Assembly (NCBI GenBank): GCA_964425755.1
Contig: CAYRNY010000009.1
Span: 62,001 to 126,000 of the forward strand
Length of the DNA stretch: 64,000 nt
DNA from: CAYRNY01 sp964425755
GTDB lineage: Bacteria; Chloroflexota; Anaerolineae; Aggregatilineales; Aggregatilineaceae
Direction: 5' to 3'
The position numbers and the translations under genes are program-made. Below the pieces are notes generated by a model that made no database searches, had not been told where the DNA came from, and saw only the letters and a program-made list of their open reading frames with translations. This document shows, in pieces, positions 8,894-16,291 of this stretch (its first letter is position 1; every line of letters starts with the position of its first letter).

Positions 8894-10261
8894 TTACCCA
8901 ATCTGCGGCAGGCGCGTCTGCGCCTCTTTGACGGCGGCTTCGGGGTAGTCGTAGTCTTCCAGCGCGCCTGCGAAGTACGCTTCGTAGGCCGCCATATCGA
9001 AGTGGCCGTGGCCGCTGAGGTTGAAGAGGATCACGCGTTCTTCGCCGGCCTCTTTCGCCTCCAGCGCCTCGTCGATCGCCGCGCGGATCGCGTGGGCGCT
9101 CTCCGGCGCGCCGATGATGCCTTCCGCCCGCGCGAAGGTCACCGCCGCCTCGAAGATACCGTTCTGCGCGTAGGCTTGCGCCTCGATCACGCCTTCCTCG
9201 TGCAGCAGCGACATGATCGGGGCCATGCCGTGGTAGCGCAGCCCGCCCGCGTGGATGCCTGCCGGCACGAAGTCGTGCCCCAGCGTGTGCATCTTCATCA
9301 GCGGTGTCGTGCCGACCGTGTCCCCGAAATCATACGCATACGTGCCCTTGGTCATACTGGGGCAGGCGGTCGGTTCGGCGGCCAGGAAGCGTGTAGCCAG
9401 GCCCTTGTTCCAGCGCTCGCGCACGAAGGGGATGATCAGCCCGGCCATGTTGCTGCCGCCGCCCGCGCAACCGATCACCACGTCCGGGTAATCGTCGGCT
9501 TTTGCCAGTTGCAGCAGCGCTTCCTCGCCGATGATCGTCTGGTGCAGCAGCACGTGGTTCAGCACGCTGCCGAGCGAGTATTTCGTGTCGTCGTTCTTGG
9601 CCGCGACCTCGACCGCCTCGCTGATCGCGATCCCCAGGCTGCCGGGGCTGTTGGGGTCCTTGGCGAGCACCGCGCGGCCCGCGTCGGTGATGTCGGTCGG
9701 GCTGGCGTGGACCGTCGCGCCGTAGGCTTCCATCATGTTCCGGCGGTACGGCTTTTGCTCGTAGCTGACACGGACCATGAACACCTCGACTTGGATGTCA
9801 AAGAACGCGCCCGCCATCGCCAGCGACGATCCCCATTGGCCCGCGCCGGTTTCGGTGGCGATCTTCTTGACGCCTTCCTGCTGGTTATAAAATAATTGCG
9901 CAACGGCGGTGTTCGGCTTGTGGCTGCCGACCGGGCTGACGCCCTCGTACTTGTAGTAGATGCGGGCGGGCGTGTCGAGCAGTTGCTCCAGCCGCCGCGC
10001 GCGGAACAGCGGGCTGGGCCGCCACTGCGTGTACACCCGACGCACGGGGGCGGGGATTTCGATGTAACGCTCCTGGCTCATCTCCTGCTGGATCAGCGCC
10101 ATCGGGAACAGCGGCGCGAAGTCGTCCGGCCCGGCGGGTTGCTTGGTGCCGGGGTGCAGCGGCGGGTCGAGCGGGCGGGGCAGGTCGGGCAGGATGTTGT
10201 ACCACGCCTGCGGCATCTCGTTTTCGTCGAGCAGGTACTTGGTGTGAATTGTGTCGGGCAT
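8894..10261 (-). CDS. trpB: Tryptophan synthase beta chain, TrpB2 type
   Basis: 455 residues, longer than TrpB1 (about 400) and typical of TrpB2. PLP-dependent synthesis of tryptophan from indole and serine. The PLP lysine lies in GSHKPNTAVAQ and the phosphate-binding loop in CAGGGSNMAGL; the TrpB2-like N-terminal extension with ERYIEIP and RPSPLFRA is present. No trpA lies nearby, and TrpB2 enzymes commonly work without a stable TrpA partner. The frame is open further upstream, but the ATG at 10261 has AAAGGAGCC upstream and matches the conserved N-terminus; the upstream region is a T-box leader. Regulation is therefore probably by uncharged tRNA. Confidence 0.92.
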   Translation of the reverse strand: MPDTIHTKYLLDENEMPQAWYNILPDLPRPLDPPLHPGTKQPAGPDDFAPLFPMALIQQEMSQERYIEIPAPVRRVYTQWRPSPLFRARRLEQLLDTPARIYYKYEGVSPVGSHKPNTAVAQLFYNQQEGVKKIATETGAGQWGSSLAMAGAFFDIQVEVFMVRVSYEQKPYRRNMMEAYGATVHASPTDITDAGRAVLAKDPNSPGSLGIAISEAVEVAAKNDDTKYSLGSVLNHVLLHQTIIGEEALLQLAKADDYPDVVIGCAGGGSNMAGLIIPFVRERWNKGLATRFLAAEPTACPSMTKGTYAYDFGDTVGTTPLMKMHTLGHDFVPAGIHAGGLRYHGMAPIMSLLHEEGVIEAQAYAQNGIFEAAVTFARAEGIIGAPESAHAIRAAIDEALEAKEAGEERVILFNLSGHGHFDMAAYEAYFAGALEDYDYPEAAVKEAQTRLPQIG

Positions 10262-10344
10262 TGGTCTGGCTCCTTTTGCAAAGCTAACACTGCGTCGCGT
10301 GTCGTTGGTCGGAGCCGGGCGCGGCGGGCATGCCGCCCGACAAG

Positions 10345-10682
10345 AAACGCCCGTCCCCGGTTGTCGTTCAGGGACGAGCGTGCTGCCCGTGGTGCCACCC
10401 TGGTTAGGCTGGTGCTTGATGCCTGCGCGTGTGCGCGGGGCGGTGGGACATGCCCCGAAAACAAAAATCCGCCGGTGATGGCGGAAACAGTCAGACGCCC
10501 TGCAAGCGCGCGCCAGCCTCACTCATTGCGCCCGGATAACGGCGGCGAACCCGGCACGGCATTTCCTCCGCGCAACTCCCCGGCCCATTCCATCCGCTGC
10601 TGGCCCGTCCCGCGCTCTCAGCCGGTGACGCGGTTCCCTGTCCGGCGCTGGCGAACGTACTCTTCCGGTTCAACGTCCTTGC
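10345..10682 (-). promoter_or_regulatory. T-box riboswitch leader of trpB
   Basis: The minus strand carries the T-box core AGGGTGGCACCAC (10389-10401), which pairs with the acceptor end of uncharged tRNA. It is followed by a terminator stem GCTCGTCCC/GGGACGGGC (10349-10379, 9 bp with one G-T pair) and a T-rich tail. Further upstream are Stem I-like features: GAGTA near the predicted RNA 5' end, a GAGAG bulge-like segment, and the conserved-looking CGTTATCC...AATGAGTG segment. The leader begins just after a strong promoter and ends about 85 bases before the trpB start. I could not place the specifier codon with certainty; tryptophan (TGG) is expected from the gene. Confidence 0.85.
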
Positions 10683-10687
10683 GCCAA

Positions 10688-10716
10688 AGCATACCGTCCA
10701 ATGCGGGGGCTGTCAA
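10688..10716 (-). promoter_or_regulatory. Promoter of the T-box/trpB transcript
   Basis: Minus strand: a perfect -35 TTGACA (10711-10716), a 17-base spacer and -10 TATGCT (10688-10693). The predicted start is near 10681, exactly where the T-box leader begins. Confidence 0.87.
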
Positions 10717-10751
10717 GCGATTTGCGGCGACAGGCGTTAGTGCAATCTTAA

Positions 10752-10780
10752 TTGACAGAGGGTGCAGGATGTGGTACCGT
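10752..10780 (+). promoter_or_regulatory. Divergent plus-strand promoter candidate
   Basis: Plus strand: a perfect -35 TTGACA (10752-10757), a 17-base spacer and -10 TACCGT (10775-10780, keeping the key A and last T). It faces away from the trpB promoter, and no long reading frame starts downstream until the alkaline phosphatase gene 430 bases on. Confidence 0.55.
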
Positions 10781-10923
10781 AAAGTTTAAGGAAATTTAAT
10801 TATAATGAATCAGCGAGGCTAAATGGTACTAGAGTTAACCCGATCACTTTCCCTTTAAGGGTTTGGGTGCATACTGGTCAGGGATGCATACCAGGAAACC
10901 TACCTCGTAATTCAGACACGATC

Positions 10924-10994
10924 AGAAGCGGCAAGCAGCAAATGCGTATGCATTGCTGGCTGTTCATCGTCGCTCACATCGATCCAGCGCTTCT
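10924..10994 (+). repeat. Nested hairpin, possible structured RNA
   Basis: Outer arms AGAAGCG (10924-10930) and CGCTTCT (10988-10994) are perfect complements. Inside is a second hairpin, CAGCAAATGC with GCATTGCTG (one bulged A, loop GTAT; 10936-10958). Two nested stems in 71 bases suggest RNA structure, but this was judged by eye only. Confidence 0.45.
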
Positions 10995-11132
10995 AGTTTA
11001 CCGTAACTGAATAAACCATGTATGCCCCACGCATCGCACGGTGGTTCGGGTTCTACGGCTCGTTCATATCGCATTGCGCGTGCATGCAAAGGCAAAGGAG
11101 GTGCCAAGACCATCGAAACGACTGACGAACGG

Positions 11133-11162
11133 TTAGAAGCGTATCACGATTATCTTTACAAT
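11133..11162 (+). promoter_or_regulatory. Possible promoter of the alkaline phosphatase gene
   Basis: TTAGAA, an 18-base spacer and TACAAT, with the predicted start about 40 bases before the ATG. The -35 is poor, which would suit an activator-dependent phosphate-starvation promoter; that is inference. Confidence 0.4.
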
Positions 11163-11211
11163 AATAAGTTTCGAACGCGATCACTTTGAGTTTGAGGGGC
11201 TACGATAACAA

Positions 11212-12627
11212 ATGAAAAAGCTATTGACCTTGTTAATTGCTGCCATGCTTGTCATCGCGATAGCACCGTTGCCGGGGACCAGCATGGCCCAGGATGGGCA
11301 AGTCAAGAACGTGATCCTGATGATCGGCGACGGTATGGGGATTAACCATGTGCGCGCCGCCGAGATCTATGCGGCTGAGGTCTTGGGCAAGGAACTCGCG
11401 ATCAGCAGCATTGTGGACCGCACCACGACAACGACCCATTCGCTGACGTCGCAGATAACCGACTCCGCTGCTGCGGGTTCCGCGCTGCTCAGCGGTTACA
11501 AGTTTGAGAACGGCGCGATCAACATGCTCCCTGACGGCCACTATACCTACACGCTGGGGCAGGCTGCAAAGGCCGCCGGCAAGTCGGTTGGGGTGCTCAG
11601 CACAACGCGCATGACGCATGCCACGCCTGCGAGCGTTTTCGGTCATGTCGCAAGTCGTGACATGGAGAACGAACTCGCCGCACAGATGGTCGAGTTTGAA
11701 CCGACTGTAGCGTTGGCCGGTGGATTGCGTCACTTCCTGCCCGAAGATGAAGGTGGCCGCCGTGACGATGGTCGCAACCTGATCCAGGAAATGGTCGATA
11801 TGGGCTATGTGAACGTAGCCAATGCGGAAGAGCTGGCGGCGGTAGATCTTGCCAGTACCGATAAACTGGTCGGATTCTTCAACAGCTCGCACCTCTCGTA
11901 CGAGATCGACCGCATCACTAACGAACTGAGCGAGCCCTCGCTGGCAGCAATGACCGGCACAGCACTGGAAATCCTGAGCAAGAACGAGGATGGCTTCTTC
12001 CTGATGGTAGAGGGTGGCCGTATCGATCATGCCGCGCATGCCTGGGACGCCAAGGGCATGATCTACGATACGCTCGCGTTTGATGAGGCGATTCAGGTTG
12101 CGCTGGACTTCCAGACCCAAAACCCGGATACGCTGCTTGTCATCACGGCTGACCACGAAACGGGTGGTTTTGGTATAGGCCGTTACACTGGCTATGGCAA
12201 CAACATCCCGTTGCTGGAGTCGATCACGTGCAGCATGGAATACCTCAACAGCCTGCTGGGCGAGGATAACGCCGTCGAGGTCGCTGAAGCGTGCGGTATC
12301 ACCCTTGATGGGGCTGACGTAGAGCGGTTGCAGCAGCATCCGGCGAACATGGCGCTCGATGAGCTTGAGGGCGTTGAAGGCGGCTATGCCTGGTCCTGGG
12401 GCCACTTGGTGCTGAGCGACATCGTGAGCCGCCAGGTTGAAGTGGGCTGGACGAGTTGGTCGCACACCGGGCAGCCTGTGATCACCTTCGCCACCGGCCC
12501 GAATGCCGACATGTTCGAGGGCGGGCTTGACAACACCGACCTGCCCCAGATGATCGCTGAATTTGCGGGTCTGACGCTTGAAGACCCTGTGCTGCCGCCG
12601 TCCCCGCTCGAACTGTGGGCTAACTGA
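11212..12627 (+). CDS. phoA: Secreted alkaline phosphatase (PhoA family)
   Basis: 471 residues with a signal peptide (about 1-26). It hydrolyses phosphate monoesters outside the cytoplasm using two zinc ions and magnesium. Visible motifs: MIGDGMG with metal ligand D40, the catalytic serine in TDSAAAGSA (S85), MTHATPAS, EGGRIDHAAHAWD (metal ligands), TADHETGGF, and a C-terminal SHTGQPVITFATG with a metal-binding His. All active-site groups appear intact. The start ATG is preceded by GAGGGG. Its codon choice and GC look slightly less extreme than neighbours, but this was not measured. Together with the nearby 5'-nucleotidase it suggests organic-phosphate scavenging. Confidence 0.94.
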   Translation: MKKLLTLLIAAMLVIAIAPLPGTSMAQDGQVKNVILMIGDGMGINHVRAAEIYAAEVLGKELAISSIVDRTTTTTHSLTSQITDSAAAGSALLSGYKFENGAINMLPDGHYTYTLGQAAKAAGKSVGVLSTTRMTHATPASVFGHVASRDMENELAAQMVEFEPTVALAGGLRHFLPEDEGGRRDDGRNLIQEMVDMGYVNVANAEELAAVDLASTDKLVGFFNSSHLSYEIDRITNELSEPSLAAMTGTALEILSKNEDGFFLMVEGGRIDHAAHAWDAKGMIYDTLAFDEAIQVALDFQTQNPDTLLVITADHETGGFGIGRYTGYGNNIPLLESITCSMEYLNSLLGEDNAVEVAEACGITLDGADVERLQQHPANMALDELEGVEGGYAWSWGHLVLSDIVSRQVEVGWTSWSHTGQPVITFATGPNADMFEGGLDNTDLPQMIAEFAGLTLEDPVLPPSPLELWAN

Positions 12628-12679
12628 CGCGGTACCCGCTGAACAGCCAGGTACCGTTGACTATAATCATGGACTCGAT

Positions 12680-12711
12680 GGAGGCGGGGGGTGACTCCGC
12701 CTCCTTGGTTA
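12680..12711 (+). terminator. Terminator after alkaline phosphatase
   Basis: An 8-bp perfect stem GGAGGCGG/CCGCCTCC (12680-12687, 12697-12704) followed by TTGGTT, 52 bases after the phosphatase stop. The T-tract is short. Confidence 0.65.
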
Positions 12712-12736
12712 CAGCGCTGGGGAGCGCGCACATACG

Positions 12737-12949
12737 ATGAGCGAGCAGCCGGAAAAAGTCACAATCAGCGTGGACGCGTCGGTTTTCAGCAAACAACTGG
12801 GCGCACACGTCAAACAAGGCGAGGTCTTGGGCCAGCGCGGGGGTAAACCCGTTGTCGCACCGTTTGATGCACGCATCAAGGCGGCCAGCTTCAATTCCGA
12901 TGACCATACGTTGGACGTCGTGCTGGTGCGTGACGATACCGCGTCTTGA
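12737..12949 (+). CDS. 70-residue biotinyl/lipoyl-like (barrel-sandwich) mini-protein
   Basis: The core HVKQGEVLGQRGGKPVVAPF resembles the hammerhead fold of biotinyl/lipoyl carriers and RnfC-type domains: a 'VKxGEVLG' turn followed by 'G..VVAPFDARI'. The usual modified lysine (MKM or DKA) is not evident; the turn instead reads RGGKP. Length fits half to one such domain. No carboxylase or dehydrogenase lies nearby. It starts with ATG behind GGGGAG and is followed by a strong bidirectional terminator. Function unknown. Confidence 0.65.
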   Translation: MSEQPEKVTISVDASVFSKQLGAHVKQGEVLGQRGGKPVVAPFDARIKAASFNSDDHTLDVVLVRDDTAS

Positions 12950-12972
12950 AGACCCGGCCAGCCAGCAAACGT

Positions 12973-13004
12973 AAGCCCGCGCGGTGAATGGCGCGGGCTT
13001 TGTT
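12973..13004. terminator. Bidirectional terminator between convergent genes
   Basis: A 10-bp perfect stem AAGCCCGCGC/GCGCGGGCTT with an 8-base loop. The plus strand continues TTTGTTG. It serves the mini-protein gene and probably the converging DUF4388 gene. Confidence 0.85.
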
Positions 13005-13062
13005 GTCGTGTTGGGTGTGGCACTGGATTGCGTGTTGTGCGCTATCGGCGGCCGAAAACCGG

Positions 13063-13947
13063 TTAGTGCCAGCGAGCGCCGTTGGTGGGGGTCACGCTCA
13101 GGTTCGTTGGCGTGCGGCGGCGCGACCGGTTGGCCTCTTCGACCAGCCCGGCTTCGATCAGGTTATGCACCACCTTGCGAATCTCCGACTCGGTCATGTG
13201 GCACAACGCCGCGATCTGCCCGACGGTCAGGTCCGGCGTGATGTACGAGACGACGCGCCACTCGTTGACGCTGAGCTGGACGCCCCGGTACCGTTCGGCG
13301 GCGTCGTCCGGCAGTTTGAGCGCGAAGTCCAGGTTGGGCAACTCCTGTTCCAGCCGCCGGATCTCGCTGGTGCGCAGCGCGCCTTCCTTGATGATCTGGC
13401 GCGTGTTGATCGGCACGGTGAGCTGGTCCGATGGGGGGAGCATGCCTTCTTCGAACACGAAAAAGGCGTCTGACCACGTCATGATCTCGAACACGCAGTC
13501 GATCGTGTGCTGCGCGATGCTGTTGACCACGTCCGCGTGGGTGACGTAATTGCCGTTGATCAAGGTGAGCGCGAGCGCTTTCTCGCTCTGGTCGCCGCCC
13601 CAGTTGCGCACCAGGTAAACCTGCTGCGCGTCGAGTTTGTGCGCTTTGTAGAGTATCTCCGCCAGGTGCTCTTCTTCCGGCGTGCTTGAGGCACGAATCA
13701 CGTCGCCCTCCTGAAATACGATCGCGCCGCAAACGTCACCGGGGATCATGCCGGTGTCTTTCAGGCCGCCAAAGACGCGCCGCTGGGGTTTGGGTTTGAA
13801 GAACCGCAGCGTCCCCGTCTTCTTCGCGTAATGGAGCAGGTTCAAGATCTGTGAAGGGCCGGTGTCGGCCAGGTTGCCGCGTAGGTCGCCGCGCACCGTG
13901 TCGCTGGGGTAGGCGGCTGGCGTGGTGTTGGATGTGTTAGGCTTCAT
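13063..13947 (-). CDS. DUF4388 (PATAN-like) regulatory protein with C-terminal winged helix
   Basis: 294 residues from the ATG at 13947, which has GGGGAG upstream. Residues about 18-135 match the DUF4388 pattern, including LADTGPSQILNLLHYAKKTGTLRF and a following GAIVFQEGDVIRA strand. Such domains are known from signalling proteins of Chloroflexota, Deltaproteobacteria and cyanobacteria. The C-terminal part (about 230-270) reads LTVGQIAALCHMTESEIRK, a helix-turn-helix-like segment, so it may bind DNA or protein. There is a promoter about 120 bases upstream with a repeat-rich leader. Partner and signal are unknown. Confidence 0.75.
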   Translation of the reverse strand: MKPNTSNTTPAAYPSDTVRGDLRGNLADTGPSQILNLLHYAKKTGTLRFFKPKPQRRVFGGLKDTGMIPGDVCGAIVFQEGDVIRASSTPEEEHLAEILYKAHKLDAQQVYLVRNWGGDQSEKALALTLINGNYVTHADVVNSIAQHTIDCVFEIMTWSDAFFVFEEGMLPPSDQLTVPINTRQIIKEGALRTSEIRRLEQELPNLDFALKLPDDAAERYRGVQLSVNEWRVVSYITPDLTVGQIAALCHMTESEIRKVVHNLIEAGLVEEANRSRRRTPTNLSVTPTNGARWH

Positions 13948-14020
13948 TGCGTTTTTTCTCCCCTGCCGGTCCCGCCGTAATGATTGATAAAGGTGCGGAA
14001 GCGGCTGTCTAGAACCGGGT

Positions 14021-14058
14021 GTCACTTGTTTGATGACGTTTTTGAAAGGATAAGTGAC
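14021..14058. repeat. Inverted and direct repeats in the DUF4388 leader
   Basis: GTCACTT near 14023 and AAGTGAC near 14052 form an inverted repeat. TGACGTT followed by TGAAA occurs twice (near 14033 and 14055). It lies between the promoter and the gene, so it could be an operator or leader structure. Confidence 0.4.
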
Positions 14059-14069
14059 GTTGTGAAACC

Positions 14070-14099
14070 AGTATAATTCCTGAGACCTAGAAGCGTCAA
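14070..14099 (-). promoter_or_regulatory. Promoter of the DUF4388 gene
   Basis: Minus strand: -35 TTGACG (14094-14099), an 18-base spacer, -10 TATACT (14070-14075). Leader about 115 bases. Confidence 0.7.
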
Positions 14100-14399
14100 C
14101 AGCAATATCCGATAGTACCCGGGTCATGGGCCATGTGCCAGTGCTCCGAGCGCCGTTCGATCGGCTGTCGCGCCCCCGCAACGCGCCGCCGCTTTGCCGT
14201 CAGGGGCGGTCTCTCAGGCGAGAGATCGCGCGTTTGTGAAGAATTTGTGAAAATATTAACCGCCCTGTGCAACCGCCGATTGGTGGGGGTAAATTTTCGT
14301 AAAAATCGCGCCAGTCCATCACGGGCGCGTGTAATGGCGGCATGTCGCAGCGTGTATCAAGCGTCGTGCGAACAGCATGCAGGCGTATGGGTCCCGCGA
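14100..14399. other. Gene-free stretch of about 300 bases
   Basis: Between the DUF4388 promoter and the promoter of the PpiC gene. I see no convincing reading frame, RNA motif or repeat. Confidence 0.4.
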
Positions 14400-14429
14400 T
14401 TGCCGCAACACGCTAACATCCGCTATCAT
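14400..14429 (+). promoter_or_regulatory. Promoter of the PpiC foldase gene
   Basis: -35 TTGCCG (14400-14405), an 18-base spacer, -10 TATCAT (14424-14429), about 70 bases ahead of the likely start. Confidence 0.5.
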
Positions 14430-14502
14430 AAGGGCCAGGAAAGGCGATCGCGTCGTTGACAGCCGTTTTTCGGCGGTAAGCATGACGGTTGAAGGAGCAA
14501 AT

Positions 14503-15621
14503 GTGGTGCATGGTTCGAAACGCCTGATCACGCTGGCGCTGCTGTTGGTCGCGGCACTGGCGCTGCCCGGAATCTTGCCGCCGGTTGCGGCCCAGGATGG
14601 CGGCGACATCGTCTCGACCGTCAACGGGCAGCCGATCCCGCGTGCGCAGTTTCACGAGCGCGTGCGGTTGGTGCGCTGGCAGTACCTGCACGAGCTTGAG
14701 ACGCTGTACGAGGCGACCGGCGGCAGCCTGGCGCTGACCCCGACCTACGTCCGCACGCTGGTTGACAGCCTGACCGATCCCGCCGCATTGGGCGAGGACG
14801 TGCTGTACCTGCTGGAGCAGGAGCGCCTGCTGTGGCAGAAGGGCGAAGAACTGGGGCTGACACCGGCAGCCGAAGATGCCCGCGCGCAAGAAGACCGCTT
14901 CTTCAGTCTGTGGACGAACGTCCCGGTCGAACGACTGGCAACCAGCGAGACCGCCCTGGCGTTTATCGCGCAGTGGTACGCCGAAGCGACGGCGGCTTCC
15001 GGCATGAGTGAGAGCGAAATCCGCATCCTGTTCGAGACCGAGGCGCTGCGCGCGCGGCTGTACGAACACGTCGCGGCGAGCGTCCCGCGCGAGGAGCTGG
15101 CGGTCCACACGCGGCATATCCTGTGCGCGTTTCATCCCGGCAACGTCAACGACCCGGCGCCCCCCACCGACGACGAACGCGCCGCCGCGAAGAACTGCGC
15201 GGAAGGCGTCTTGATCCGCCTGGCGAACGGCGAGGCGTTCGGGCCGTTGGCGATGGAACTGTCCGACGATCTCGCCAGCGCACAGCGTGGCGGTGATGTC
15301 GGCTGGCAGTTCCTCAGCTATCTGGCCGAACCTTATGCTGAGGCCGCACGCGAGGCCGAACTGAACACGGTTGTCGGGCCGGTCGAAACTGAATACGGGT
15401 ATCACGTGCTCGAAGTGCTGGACCGCGAGCAGCGGGAACTTAACGACACGGAATACGCCGAAAGCGCCCAGGGCTATTTCGATCTGTGGGTGCAAACGCT
15501 GCGCGAAGACGCGACGATCGAGCGCAGCCCGGACTGGAACGCGAACATCCCGGCCACGCCTGACCTGTCCCTGCTGGATGCCGAGGTGCAGGCCGCGATC
15601 GCGGATGTGACAGCGCCATAA
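14503..15621 (+). CDS. Secreted SurA/PrsA-like peptidyl-prolyl isomerase (PpiC domain)
   Basis: About 372 residues. A signal peptide is followed by a SurA-N-like region (VNGQPIPRAQFHERVRL, about residues 35-51 from the start) and a long helical part. A parvulin domain follows with HTRHILCAF, a GEAFGPLAMELSDD segment and GGDVGWQFLSYLAEPYAEAA, ending in GPVETEYGYHVLEVLD. It likely assists folding of exported proteins. The start is ambiguous: GTG at 14503 or 14506 sits 5-8 bases after AAGGAG (14492-14497), whereas an in-frame ATG at 14482 lacks a site. I chose 14503. The parvulin domain holds an insertion (about residues 215-230) rich in Pro and Asp. Confidence 0.85.
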   Translation: MVHGSKRLITLALLLVAALALPGILPPVAAQDGGDIVSTVNGQPIPRAQFHERVRLVRWQYLHELETLYEATGGSLALTPTYVRTLVDSLTDPAALGEDVLYLLEQERLLWQKGEELGLTPAAEDARAQEDRFFSLWTNVPVERLATSETALAFIAQWYAEATAASGMSESEIRILFETEALRARLYEHVAASVPREELAVHTRHILCAFHPGNVNDPAPPTDDERAAAKNCAEGVLIRLANGEAFGPLAMELSDDLASAQRGGDVGWQFLSYLAEPYAEAAREAELNTVVGPVETEYGYHVLEVLDREQRELNDTEYAESAQGYFDLWVQTLREDATIERSPDWNANIPATPDLSLLDAEVQAAIADVTAP

Positions 15622-15704
15622 CGCGCGGGCTGCACGCTTGTGTGTTACGATCGACGGGCAAGCGCAGCGCAACAAGCTTGTTCAGTTCAGGGGAGGGCAG
15701 GGTT

Positions 15705-16253
15705 ATGCAGGCGTCGCAGCAAGCGAGCATTCGTGAGGGCTACGTCGCGGGTGAGTTCTTGACGCGCACGTTTCGGATCAGCGGTGAGGTGGCGGTTCGC
15801 GGCGAACCGCTGCTGGATAACCTGAACGACCACAACGCGTTGTTCATCACGCTGGAACAGATGTATATTTCGCCGCTGCTGGACCCGGCGACGCTGACGG
15901 GGCATTTTGAATCCGGCGAGGTGCGCAAGGACCGCCTGGGCATCGTGGCGCTGAACCGCGCCCGCGACGGGATGCCCGCGCGCCAGGGGCGCTATGCCGG
16001 GCGGGACTTTGTCGATCACAGCGTGCTGCTGGTCGCCGCCGGGTTTGAGGTGCGCGGGATTTTGCGACTGCACCAGTCGGTGAATGTGCCGCACTTTGTG
16101 CGCACCACGCCGGAGCACTTCATCCCGATCTTTGATGCGCGTGCCACGCTGGCGACGCAGCGCGATATTGTGTTTGAGGGGGGCGCGATCCTGGTTAATC
16201 GCGCGCGGCTGGAAGTATTCGCGATGCTGGACTCCACGGCGCGCCGTCGTTGA
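15705..16253 (+). CDS. Conserved protein of unknown function
   Basis: 182 residues from the ATG at 15705, which follows GGGAGG; upstream in-frame starts have no comparable site. No signal peptide or membrane segment is seen. The sequence alternates beta-rich stretches (TFRISGEVAVRGEPLLDNLND, FITLEQMYISPL, HSVLLVAAGFEVRGILRLHQ), suggesting a compact beta fold. It ends 38 bases before the REC-CpaE gene on the same strand, so the two may be co-transcribed. I do not recognise the family and propose no function. Confidence 0.7.
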   Translation: MQASQQASIREGYVAGEFLTRTFRISGEVAVRGEPLLDNLNDHNALFITLEQMYISPLLDPATLTGHFESGEVRKDRLGIVALNRARDGMPARQGRYAGRDFVDHSVLLVAAGFEVRGILRLHQSVNVPHFVRTTPEHFIPIFDARATLATQRDIVFEGGAILVNRARLEVFAMLDSTARRR

Positions 16254-16291
16254 GCGCTGGCCGGTAACCGGGAAATGGTTGGGGTGCTCGA

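Larger units (their letters stand above)
10781..11211 (+). other. 430-base intergenic region upstream of alkaline phosphatase
   Basis: No gene of credible length is visible. The AT-richer segment holds two tiny frames (five and eleven codons from 10803 and 10822) that may be leader peptides. It also has the palindrome CCCTTTAAGGG near 10850 and a nested hairpin at 10924-10994. A weak promoter (TTAGAA, 18 bases, TACAAT) sits close to the phosphatase start. The region could be a long 5' leader or a small RNA gene. Confidence 0.45.
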
